Source: Catonia carolina (lineage: Eukaryota; Arthropoda; Insecta; Hemiptera; Achilidae). From it: a DNA stretch of 64,000 nucleotides. The notes under the pieces were generated by a model. The model had not been told where the DNA came from, did no database searches, and saw nothing but the letters and a program-made list of their open reading frames with translations. Of this stretch, positions 55,172 to 64,000 are shown piece after piece. Made by a program: the position numbers and the translations under genes. The stretch is from assembly GCA_035578175.1 (NCBI GenBank), contig JAQMRL010000021.1, positions 3,947,226-4,011,225 on the forward strand. The letters run 5' to 3'. Each line of letters starts with the position of its first letter. The first letter of the stretch is position 1.

Positions 55172-56720
55172 CAGTCCATTCTCTCTTAGTTTGCTTCTAA
55201 TGTAAACAAATAATGACGTCACTGAGCATGCGCATTATATCAAAATGTGTACACGCTGATTAAAAAGTAACAACAAAATACTTTCAAAAGTATTTAAATA
55301 GAAAATACTTTTGAAAGTCATCATCATCTTCACTTCCAAGGATTAGGTTACATGAACCTGTTCCGGTACCCATCTCCCTCTCGGCCTCCCTACATCTCTT
55401 CTGCCAACTGGCTGATAATTTAAAGCTGCCACTGGCATCCTTTCGTTTGGCATTCTGTCCAGGTGACTACACCATCGTTGTCTATTTTTTATTATCTTTT
55501 CATGCAAAGACTGAACTGATAGTGCGCTTCTAATATCCACGTTCCTTATTCTATCCATTCTGGTACATCCATGCACACTTCGTAAAAACTTCATTTCCGC
55601 AGCTTGAATTTTACTATCGCTTTTAGCAGTATGCACCCATGACTCACTGCCATATAGGAGTGTTGGAACCGCAATAGTGTTGAAAAATTTGAGGCGTGTT
55701 TCCTTCCTCGTTTTATTCTTCAGATGTCTGTGAATATTTCCACAAATATTCTGAAATTTGGCCAGTTTAACTGTTATGTCTTTATCAAAATCGTATGAAA
55801 CATCACTCCCAAGATATTGAAAATGTTTAACCTGTTCTATTGCCCTTCCATTCATCTCTATTCTCGTCCTTATTGTATATTTACCTTTAAAAGCCATAGT
55901 TTTAGATTTTGTGGATGATATTTCCAGATTGTATTGTTTTGCAACTTGTTCCAACATAAATACCGATTTTTGTAACTCGTCTTCATTCTGTTGTATTACA
56001 ACTTTGTCATCCGCATATAAAAGAGAGTTCATAAAGAAGCCATCCGAGATCTGTATACCTGGGTCTACATTACATTTCCACGTTCTCAACATGTCGTCCA
56101 CATATATATTAAACAACGTCGACGATATACAACATCCCTGCCGAACTCCTCTATTGGTTTTAATAGGCTCTGTCACTTTCCCATCTAAATCTAGTAAAAT
56201 CACAGTATCTTCGTACAGGCTCTGCAATATCCTGATAATATGTTTAGGGTATCCTCTCCTTTCCAGAACCCTCCATAAAAGCGAACGTTTAACACTGTCA
56301 AAAGCCTTTACAAAATCTATAAATGCAAGATGGGTTTCAAGGTTGTATTCTCGTCTCTTAGCCATAATTTGTTTTAAAGTAAAAATAGCATCCGAACACG
56401 ATCTACCTTTCCGGAACCCCATCTGTTCTTCCATAATCAAGGAATCGGCTACGGTTCTTAACCTATTATTAATAATTCTTGTGTACAATTTGTAGGAAGT
56501 GTCTAATAAACTACTTTTGAAAGTATTTTTCTTAATTAAATTGTTAGGCCTACATCATTTCATGACTGATGGTTTTAGTACTTTAAGTACTTTTAATTTA
56601 AAAAAAATAGTTAACTTAATAGGAATACGACATCCGTAAAGTCGCAGACTCTAGCGTGCACCCTGTAGTAGGTGGCTTTTGTTTGTTGACAGTAGCAGCA
56701 AACTAAGAACGGTTCAACTG
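55172..56720. mobile_element. MITE family A (copy 3), split by a LINE
   Basis: Starts 'cagtccattctctcttagtt' after TA and ends 'aactaagaacggttcaactg' before TA (56721-56722). The internal 'aaatacttttgaaagt' palindrome was the target of the LINE 55319-56512. With the LINE removed the MITE is about 343 bp, like copy 1. Confidence 0.85.
55319..56512 (-). pseudogene. 5'-truncated RTE-like LINE with long open RT frame (381 codons, minus)
   Basis: Open frame 56488-55343. RT motifs in order: MGFRKGRSCSDAIFTLKQIM, LAFIDFVKAFDSVKRSLLW (first catalytic Asp), GVRQGCCISSTLFNIYVDD, LLYADDKVVIQQNEDEL (catalytic YADD), KTMAFKGKY, FQYLGSDVSYD, PTLLYGSESWVHTAK, MDRIRNVDIRSAL and GRRDVGRPRGRWVPEQ. No internal stop, so this is a young insertion. 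The endonuclease domain and fingers are lost by 5' truncation and it cannot be autonomous. The tail is GATGATGATG. ACTTTTGAAAGT at 55307-55318 and 56513-56524 is a perfect 12-bp target duplication inside MITE copy 3. Confidence 0.92.
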
Positions 56721-56747
56721 TACATCAAATTGTATTTAGAAAAATTT

Positions 56748-56957
56748 TTTTTTATCCCTAATGTGTGTACGTTGCAATCTGTTCAATGCAGAACAATAAG
56801 CAACCCCATGACCCAATGAGATGAGGATGATATGTATGACGTGTAAATGAGGTGTAGTCTTGTACAGACCCAGGCCATTCATTCCTGAGTGAGTATGGTT
56901 AATTGAACCCCAACCATCAAAGTACACCCACAACCACTGTCTAGCATTCAAATCCGT
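56748..56957 (-). mobile_element. tRNA-derived SINE, family S1, 5'-truncated (minus)
   Basis: On + from 'ttatccctaatgtgtgtacg' to 'caaatccgtgta'. It matches the 3' two thirds of the copy at 53015-53311 and lacks the A and B boxes. Confidence 0.75.
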
Positions 56958-57384
56958 GTATATTACGGATATTATATTGTATAATTGAGACGTGTTTGGC
57001 GAAAGAAGCTTATGCGGATCTGCATATTTTTAAAAATCCAACTTTCTTTTAGTTTTGAAATTTTTGTCCGCCATATTGGATTCAACTTTATTTTTTAAAT
57101 GGGATGTTGGTCGTGTGATACGTCATTTCAATGTGAAATTTTAAGAAAAAAATAATAGTGCAAACCTTTTTTCAATAGATGCCTTCGTGTTTTAGTTATA
57201 ACCATTCAAAGCTGCAATTTTGGGAAAATTGTGTTAGCAATAAAAAAGGTAGAACGCACTACATAAACCATTTTATTGCATTTTTCAATCATAAAGTATC
57301 TAATAACTAAGTTTAAACGGAGGTAAGACATGATAATAATGAGAAAAAAATAATTATAAATAAATAATACAACCAATAGTAGTC

Positions 57385-57629
57385 GTAGAAGAGCAATAGA
57401 ATGCCCTGCCAGATCCCCAGGTCCTTTCTCCTCTTGATTACTTTTTTTGGGGGTGCCTGAAACATAATGTTTACAAAACCTGCAGGTATTAACGAATTGA
57501 AAACAAGAATAATTGATGAATCTGCTCGTGTACCACCAGACATGATTCAAAAAGTTACAAAAGCATATTACTCGAGGTTAGCACACTGCCAGGCTGTAGA
57601 AGGGAAGCATTTTGAACATTTACTGTAGA
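57385..57629 (+). pseudogene. Tc1/mariner-type transposase C-terminal remnant
   Basis: Frames read ECPARSPGPFSS (corresponding to the WPARSPDLTPPDF motif of the copy at 61416, with the last catalytic region mutated). They then read INELKTRIIDESARVPPDMI, QKVTKAYYSRLAHC and EGKHFEHLL before the stop. The final EHLL is shared with the transposase at 61416-62465. Stops and frameshifts are present. Confidence 0.7.
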
Positions 57630-57759
57630 AAGGTATCCTCTCAAAATTTATTTCAGTACTAATTTACAATTGAAACATTAGTTTGGCATTTTTTAATAAA
57701 TCATATTGTAGTTTTAAGAAAATAAAGTCGGTGATATAAAGACTGGTAGCTAAATTGTA

Positions 57760-58540
57760 CAGGGTGATTTTTTAGTCCTGTTACCCAATTGTTAATGTCT
57801 GGTAATTTTTTCTAAAAAAAAAAAAATTTTGTTTTGTGACACTAAGTTGGTAGCCCTACTCAACCAGTATGGATATGGCAGTGTGAGTTGATTCTCCTTG
57901 AGCTGTGTAAAATTTTGTGCCATTTCCGGTCGTGCTACGAACAGAATGTCTTTTATCCTAAAACAATCTCTTGTTTAAATCTGGAGACTGAAGCTCTAGA
58001 ACTAATCGTATATGATACGGATACAATTTCAATTTTTTAGCAGCTTTCTGAGCACTCGAACATGACAAATCAACATGCGAGGAAAATTTTTGTAAACTTT
58101 TCCTTAGAGAATTGAGCAATCTTGTTTTCACATTCTCTTAACGTCATCTGTCAAGAGAGTTGGTCGACCACTACTATTTCTGCTGCAAACAATACCTGCC
58201 TCTAAAAATTAGTTAGTTAGCCTAGAAATTGACTAGAATAGAGTGGAGGAACACCAACAAATTTAATTTGAAATGATTCTTTTACACTCGCATACGATTT
58301 TGTAGCAAAATATTGTTCAAGAATGAAAACCCGTTGTTCTAGGGTAAAAGACATTCTGTTCGTAACACAACTGGAAACAGCACAAAATTTTACGCAACTA
58401 AAGGAGAATCAACTCAAACTGTCGTATCTATACCGGTTGAGTAGGGCTACCAACTTTGTGTCACAAAACAAAATATCCCTTGCTTACAAAAAAATTACCA
58501 GACATTAACAATTGGGTAACAGGACTAAAAAATCACCCTG
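57760..58540 (-). mobile_element. Inner mariner-derived element with ~220-bp inverted arms
   Basis: Ends CAGGGTGATTTTTTAGTCCT and inverted ...AGGACTAAAAAATCACCCTG, flanked by TA (57758-57759 and 58541-58542). The centre (58190-57960, minus) keeps a transposase N-terminal remnant: SGRPTLLTDDV, SLRKSLQKFSSHVDLSCSSA, QKAAKKLKLYPYHIRLVLEL. This is the helix-turn-helix and linker region of the Tc1/mariner group. Catalytic domain absent. Confidence 0.8.
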
Positions 58541-59070
58541 TAGTTAGTTAAACATTATATTGCCATTTATTTGTTGTATTATTTATTTATAATTATTTTT
58601 TCTCATTATTGTCATGTCTTTCCACCGTTTAAACTTAGTTATTAGATATATTATGATTGAAAAATGCAATAAAATGGTTTGAGCAGTGCGTTCTACCTAT
58701 TTTATTGCTAACACAATTTTCCCAAAATTGCGGCTTTGAATGCTTATAACTAAAACACGAAGGCATCTATTGAAAAACGGTTTGCACCATTGTTTTTTTC
58801 TTAAAATTTTGCATTGAAATGACGTATCACACGACCAACATCCCATTTAAAAAAATAAAGTTGAATCCAAGATGGCGGACAAAAATTTCAAAACCAAAGA
58901 AAGTTGGATTTTTAAAAATATGCAGATCCGCATAAGCTTCTTTCGCCAAATACGTCTCAGTTACGCAATATAAAGCAATTTCCATACTTAAAAATCACCC
59001 TGTATGTATTTCAGGTGTTATAACTGACATGCCCTAATACTCCTCCTGGAGTCTCCAGGACGCAAAAAAA

Positions 59071-59097
59071 AAAAAATATATATATATATATATATAG
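59071..59097. repeat. (TA)n microsatellite
   Basis: 'aaaaaaaaaaaatatatata' then 'tatatatatatagg'. Simple repeat next to the outer foldback element. Confidence 0.85.
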
Positions 59098-59221
59098 GTG
59101 CTATAACAATAATGTTTTTACAACCATTTTTAAAATCGAATGGGTAAATAAATTAATGTTAACACAAAATAAATTATATATGAAAAACTTTTATTCTCTA
59201 ATTTTATTTTAATTGTTTTAG

Positions 59222-59266
59222 TGCTTCACGTAATGGCACAGGAACTCCAGTTATTAAATATACAAC
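59222..59266 (+). CDS. Candidate microexon 8 (45 nt)
   Basis: Acceptor 'ttattttaattgttttag', donor AAC|GTAAGTAA. One base closes the previous codon, then ASRNGTGTPVIKYT, then AC carried on. Same phase as all the others. It is the last candidate seen; no downstream exon, stop-containing terminal exon or polyadenylation signal was identified up to 64000, so the gene presumably continues. Confidence 0.52.
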
Positions 59267-59332
59267 GTAAGTAAACAATCTACGATATTACACAGGCTGT
59301 GGCGGCTCGTGTATTCAAAACTATGCTTTTTT

Positions 59333-59474
59333 TACTTTCTCTTGCCTATATGAATATATAGGAAGGAAAGTATTGTTTTCATGTCGATTTTTCGAAATCG
59401 AGTTTTCACCGGATCTATACGTTTTCAGACCCCCTGAACCCAAAAAACATGTTTTTAGCGATTGGTCTGTGTGT

Positions 59475-59544
<70 letters not shown>

Positions 59545-60343
59545 CTGTGTGTGAACAGAATATCTCAAGAACGGAACATCGTACGAACTTGAAACTTGAA
59601 ACTTAAGTTACATACCACTACCGGACGCGACACGAACATTTTCATCAAAATCGGTCAACCGGAAGTAGTAGGTTATTCGTATAATTTTTCAGTTTTTTGC
59701 GATTTTCTCAAAAACTGGTCCTACGATTTTTTTTAAAATCGCCTATTTTACTCAATTTTTTATTCTCTACAAGATAGGGTAGGCGCCATGTTTGCTGAAA
59801 TTCTCAGTGAGGCTGTTTTCACGTAAAAACGTTGTTTTTTTAAGATTACGGCTTTAATATAAATTTTAGCGCAAAAACTTATATAATAAAGATTGTAGAG
59901 AATTTAAAAACCTACAACTTCTGTTTCAAACATTTTTTGTATAACGCTTAGTTTAGCGGTAATTTGCGATTTTCTGTTTTTTTTCTCACGAAAACGTGAG
60001 AAAAATCGATTTTTTAAACATTTCGGTCTTAGTATGCATTTTACGACAAAAGTGTATATAATTAAATTTATAGAAAATTAAAAGATCTACAACTTTTGTT
60101 TAGAGCATTTTTCTCTACAGAGGCTAGTTTAGCGTGAAAGCGTGATTTTCCGTATTTTTAAGGTAAACTGAGTTCGATTGTCATTTTGCGTCATTCATTC
60201 ATGATTAAAATAAGGTTATGTTTTTGAGGTTAGTTTTTGTTCATTTCTAATGTTTTATTAATAATGTTAGGTTTATTATTAATTATTTGCATTGGCAAGA
60301 GAAAGTTGTGTGAGTGTTTCACACCAGATTTTTTACTTTCTCT
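59333..60343 (+). mobile_element. 1-kb dispersed repeat, family K (complete copy, plus)
   Basis: Runs from 'actttctcttgcctatatga' to 'ggcaagagaaagttgtgtga', then 'gtgtttcacaccaga'. The near-terminal CTTTCTCTTGCC/GGCAAGAGAAAG are inverted, and the last bases form a hairpin (GTGTGA...TCACAC). The GT tract spans 59467-59552. The internal hairpin is partly decayed here. Another 'actttctcttg' start follows immediately at 60347, as if a second copy had begun there. Confidence 0.85.
59467..59552. repeat. (GT)n microsatellite in family K
   Basis: About 85 bp of GT with a few GTCT and GCGT interruptions. It is the longest of the family K tracts in the window. Confidence 0.92.
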
Positions 60344-60381
60344 TGTCTATATATCTGTAGTGATAGGTATAAAGGTCTTAA

Positions 60382-61071
60382 GGGGGTAGCCAACCCAGAA
60401 AATGAAAATTAAAACTTGTGGCTATAATTTATCATTATTTATTTTAAATGAAATAGGAATATACTAGTAATGATCTACCATTTGAACCAAGCCAAAAAAT
60501 TAATTACAGCCCCTTATATAAGGGTGAGGTTGGAAAAGCGGGCTTTTACGGGGAATCAAATATCCCAAGAAACAAGAAAGATATCAACATGATTCTTATG
60601 CTACAAAATACAGAAAATTGCTCTCTATTATCTGTTGTATGCGCTTGTATGTATTTTTTCATAAAAGAATTTTCTTGAAGAAAAACCATATTTTCAAAAA
60701 CATTTATTTTATGTATTCACAAATTATTTTTTAACTAAATCCCTATTAAGGTTTTTGTAATAATCATTCCACAGATAATAGAGCAAGAAATTATGAATAT
60801 TTGAAAAAACATCATCCAAATATCTTCAATAGAAACGAAAATATTCATTCCCAAGAATGTATAATCATGCAAAAACCATATTTCCGGAAAACTTAAAGTT
60901 TAAGGAATACGAGTAATTCACTCGCTTTGCTAGTGAGCTTTATTTTAAACAGATGTTTTTATAACTTTTTGTCAACGTAAATGCAAAGTAAACAAATGTT
61001 GCGATTCAGAAAACTTTAAACTTCAAATAAATGGAAAATTTTTAAAAAATCATCTTGAGTTGACTACCCCC
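60382..61071. mobile_element. TTAA-flanked MITE (690 bp), piggyBac-type target
   Basis: TTAA (60378-60381) GGGGGTAGCCAACCCAGA ... CTTGAGTTGACTACCCCC TTAA (61072-61075). The ends are inverted (GGGGGTAG[C/T]CAAC). There is no open frame of note. The TTAA duplication and G-rich ends fit a non-autonomous piggyBac-type element. Its ends differ from those of the complete element at 14801-17741, so another transposase family is implied. Confidence 0.8.
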
Positions 61072-61278
61072 TTAAGTAAAAAATTGTCGATTTTGAGTTA
61101 AGTGTACTACCCAGTTTAGAAAAATTTTCTCTTTCAAATGGTGCAAACGAATTAAGTGTAGCTAACTCCTGAAGTGAAAATATGTTGACTGGCTTTATAA
61201 AAATTTTCTCTTTGCGTAAAAGTATAAATGTCTTAATTGAAAATGATACCTTTAGTTTCTCAGTCTTTTTTAATTGTA

Positions 61279-62648
61279 CCGTGCGTTCGGAAAGTCGCTG
61301 TGCACTGGAATTGTGACTATGGATTTATGAAAATATGTATAAAGAAATGACTAAGCATTTTGGAAAAAAATTTATTCAATACCTTAATTACATTGTTAAA
61401 CCGTGATTACATTGTTTATAGAAGGTGTTCGAAATGACCTCCATTGGCATCAATACAGCATTGCACTCGTTTCATTTTGTTTGCAAACACCTTTCGCAAC
61501 TGAAGAACAGTGATTCCTTGAATGTATGCCGTTATTGCGGCTTTAAGTTCGTCAATCGTGTGTGGTCTGTTCCGATACACAGTTTGTTTCGCCGCACCCC
61601 ATAAAAAGAAATCGGGGGGAGTCAGATCAGGAGATCTTGCAGGCCACAAATTCTTTGAAATTATTCGTTCACCAAACACGTTGCGCAGGAAAGCCATTGA
61701 GATGTTAGATGTATGTGCTGTTGCCCCGTCTTGTTGGAACCAACCATTATTCATTTCCACTTGTGTTATTTGATGCGTAAAGTTCTCTAAAATATCAGAA
61801 CAATAACGTTCACTATTGATTGTGTTTGCAAAAAAAATTGGTCCAACAATACGTGCTCTACTCACAGCAACCCAGACTCCAATTTTTGCTTCGTGTAAGG
61901 ACTGTTCATGTAAAGCGCAAGGGTTAGTTGTCGACCATACTCGAGTATTTTGTGAACTTATATACCCTCCCAAGTGAAACCACGCTTCATCTGTATAAAA
62001 CGTTACGTCAAGGATGTCTTCGGAATTTTGGTTGATGAAACGTTGAAACCAATGACAATAATTTAGTCTCTTGTCATTATCTGAAGGTTTCAGCTCTTGA
62101 ACACACCTCACTTTGTATGGGAATAGTTTAAGTTCTTGTCTGACAGCTTTATGTGCGGTAGCAAGTCCGATATTATGCTGTTATGCTAACTTACGCATTG
62201 ATTTTTTTGGACTTTGTGCCATAGAATCAGAAATATCCAGCAGCTTTTGTTCGTCTAGCTTAGGGGGCCTACCACTACGTTCAGCGTCCTCAACAGAGCC
62301 AGTTGCCCGAAATTTTTCTATCAGTGTTCGTACTGCATTACGGTGAGGAATAATTGAATCTGGAAACTTTTCAGAAAATTTGCGCTTCACTAAATCACTG
62401 TACTTGTCACCTTCGCGAAATACGTATTCAACGAGGAAAATGCGCTCCTCTACTGAAAGAACCATCGCGTCCAACAACAAAAAAACGTGCAACAGAACTG
62501 CAATAAATGAAACATATACAACTTCAACTCAATGACTGACAGGCCTCGACGTGTTCGGCAACAATTGAACAGCACAGAGCTACCAACCTAGCCATGAAAT
62601 TATTCCCTGTCATGTCACTTGGTGCACAGCGACTTTCAGAACGCATGG
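61279..62648 (-). mobile_element. Tc1/mariner-superfamily element, nearly intact (1370 bp, minus)
   Basis: Ends CCGTGCGTTCGGAAAGTCGC (left) and, on the minus strand, CCATGCGTTCTGAAAGTCGC (right), extending about 28 bp with 3 mismatches. TA on both sides (61277-61278 and 62649-62650). One transposase gene on the minus strand fills the interior, broken by a single nonsense codon. Confidence 0.92.
61416..62465 (-). pseudogene. Tc1/mariner-superfamily transposase with one nonsense codon
   Basis: The start is taken at 62465 (MVLSVEERIFLVEYVF; an upstream in-frame Met at 62492 is possible). The N-terminal helix-turn-helix region reads VRTLIEKFRATGSVEDAE, then SGRPPKL. The frame is interrupted by TAA at 62178-62180 just after KSMRKLA, then continues in the same frame (QHNIGLATAHKAV...) to a normal end at EHLL. 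Catalytic residues: FYTDEAWFHLGGY, FQQDGATAHTS and LTPPDFFLWG. 38 residues lie between the second and third Asp, more than the 34 of mariner or Tc1. About 350 codons, the family's normal size. No other lesion is seen. Confidence 0.88.
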
Positions 62649-62692
62649 TACAATAGGTCTTAAGTTGAGTTAACCTTTATACCAATAGTAAC

Positions 62693-63643
62693 GGGTGATT
62701 CAAAAAGAGCGCCGGTTTTTAAACGGCTGGTAAATTTTTGTTTATCGGTTGGCAACATTGTTAGACCTCATTTCTATTTCGGAGAACATTCCGATTGACG
62801 ATTCAGTTGTAGTTTCTCTTGTTCGCAGTGTAGTACACTCGCAGTCTATGTCTAACCATGGAGAAGTTTACTATTGCACAACGAGTGTTAATCGTCAAAA
62901 CATTTTACCAGAGTGGAGAGAGTTATGCGCTACTGTCAGGCGACTTCGCGGTACTCTAGGACGTAATGAAGCACCGAATGAATCAACAGTTCGCAGGCTC
63001 ATGAAAAAGTTTTTTGAGACGGGTTCAACAGTCGACCTTAAAAGTTCTGGACGTCGTCGTTCTGGCCGAACTGAGCAGAACGTTGCGTTGGTTCGTGACA
63101 GTGTGGCTGTTAACCCAGCAAAATCAATACGTCGCCGTTCTCAACAATTGGGTTTACGTTGTTCTTCTGTACGGAGAATTCTTCGGTACGATCTCCAATA
63201 TCACCCGTATAAAATTCAGTTGACGCAACATTTGAAAGTGGCAGACCACCAGAAGAGACGACAGTTCGTTGACTGGGTATTGAGAAAACGGCAGGATGAT
63301 GACACCTTCGCAAACAAAATTGACGCCTTGTAACTTTCATCTTTGGGGTCATCTGAAGTCATTGGTGTATGCCAATAAACCCCGAAACATTAATGACTTG
63401 AAGGAGGAAATTCGACGGGTTATCGGGCAAATGGAAGTCGAAACTTCTCGTGCAGTAATATCCAATTTCATGGACAGAGTTGATGCGTGCCAGCGCAGTA
63501 GAGGAGGACACATGCATGACATCATTTTTCATACATGAAATCGGAAGGTAAGATGAACTTGTTGATGTATTTATTTTCAGTTTTTCAATAAAATAAATCT
63601 CTTAATTTGATATATCAAAACCGGCGCTCTTTTTGAATCACCC
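62693..63643 (+). mobile_element. Internally deleted mariner-type element, family M1 (copy 2, plus)
   Basis: Left end GGGTGATTCAAAAAGAGCGC and right end inverted ...GCGCTCTTTTTGAATCACCC before TA (63644-63645). The left TA is separated by two extra bases. Same family as 11412-12352 but with a different internal deletion. Confidence 0.9.
62858..63538 (+). pseudogene. Tc1/mariner-type transposase, internally deleted (M1 copy 2)
   Basis: The start region 'atggagaagtttactattgc' (62858) corresponds to MEKFTIAQRV of copy 1. A frameshift lies near 62920-62935, after which the 62749-63333 frame gives TVRRLRGTLGRNEAPNEST, SSGRRRSGRTEQN and WVLRKRQDDDTFANKI. The sequence then jumps, in another frame (63296-63538), to LTPCNFHLWGHLKSLVYANK and the C-terminus SNFMDRVDACQRSRGG. 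First and second catalytic Asp are deleted, and the third position reads N (PCNF) instead of D. Confidence 0.85.
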
Positions 63644-63645
63644 TA

Positions 63646-64000
63646 TAGTTTATTATTTCACCAATATCAATTGCTGAGATCAACTGGAAAAAAAATTAAA
63701 TTGAAATGGTCGAAATGACTAGATACCAAAGGCAAACTCTTGACTTAAATAACTTAAGTAAGAGTTTACCAGGTTGAAAGGTATTAAGTTACACTGTAAA
63801 TGGTAAAGGTCCTAAGTGGTGAATTCCCCCCCCCCCACCAAAAAAGGGCCACAGCGTAGACGTAAACAGAATTTTTATTTTCGTTGTTAAGTAGAAAACA
63901 AAAGAAATTTATAACATATTATAAAAACAATTTTTGGAAGAGACAATTGCAAAAACTATCCTTAAATAATAAAAAATATATAAATTATACTGTTTCAAAT
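63646..64000. other. Unassigned AT-rich DNA at the right edge
   Basis: Contains a C-run near 63830 ('gaattccccccccccccacc'). No gene, exon candidate or element end recognised. Confidence 0.4.

Larger units (their letters stand above)
56965..59002. mobile_element. Outer mariner-derived foldback element
   Basis: Two inverted arms of about 390 bp (56983-57370 and 58575-58985) share 'gcttatgcggatctgcatat', 'ggatgttggtcgtgtgatac' and 'ttgggaaaattgtgttagca'. The right end finishes 'aaaaatcaccctg' followed by TA; the left end is truncated against a SINE. Inside the left arm is a Tc1/mariner transposase C-terminus. A second element (57760-58540) is inserted between the arms. Confidence 0.75.

Overview
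The window looks like a stretch of an insect nuclear genome, with the repeat spectrum most reminiscent of a large hemipteran-type genome; the order is inference. It is AT-rich and dominated by transposable elements, with no bacterial-style gene clusters. The elements include Tc1/mariner derivatives, a piggyBac-like element, hAT and pogo-like remnants, RTE-like and R1-like non-LTR retrotransposons, and at least four SINE-like families. There are two satellite arrays and long microsatellites.

The only host-gene signal is a series of eight very small candidate exons on the + strand: 2255-2296, 5113-5133, 19517-19618, 23496-23519, 46694-46747, 49000-49053, 55095-55127 and 59222-59266. Each has a pyrimidine-rich AG acceptor and a good GT donor. 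Each is a multiple of three long (42, 21, 102, 24, 54, 54, 33 and 45 nt). Each is open in the one frame that chains with its neighbours, with every junction splitting a codon after its second base. This looks like part of a microexon gene, similar in architecture to the phase-2 microexon effector genes of aphids. No homology could be tested and neither the first nor the last exon is visible. The rest of the window would then be introns filled with mobile DNA.

Layout. 1-4.9 kb: an ~830-bp GAA/TTC array at a LINE tail, a MITE inside a perfect 68-bp inverted flank, two copies of a 1-kb repeat, a SINE-like element and a LINE piece. 5-8.1 kb: two tRNA-type SINEs and a long-arm foldback element carrying a LINE with a 5' inversion. 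8.5-13.9 kb: two more 1-kb repeats, an internally deleted mariner and two short LINE inserts. 14.1-19.4 kb: a 123-bp satellite split by a structurally complete piggyBac-like element with a two-exon transposase (spliced 637 aa). 19.6-23.3 kb: a MITE split by a 2.5-kb unidentified element, then a 1-kb repeat piece. 23.6-28.6 kb: a mariner inside a SINE-like element, a third SINE, an RTE-like LINE, a second foldback element and a LINE piece. 28.8-43.8 kb: a 15-kb satellite of 71-bp units with higher-order duplications. 44-52.9 kb: a hAT remnant inside a SINE-like element, a pogo-like element carrying an R1-like fragment, and LINE and SINE pieces. 53-64 kb: SINEs, LINEs, a MITE split by a LINE, a nested pair of mariner derivatives, a complete 1-kb repeat, a TTAA-flanked MITE, a mariner with a single nonsense codon, and a second deleted mariner copy.

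Many insertions still show target-site duplications, so their order can be read. Satellites and older DNA transposons came first, and LINEs, mariners and piggyBac landed inside them. The genes here do not form a pathway. The transposases act on their own element ends, and the reverse transcriptase fragments are dead 5'-truncated copies.
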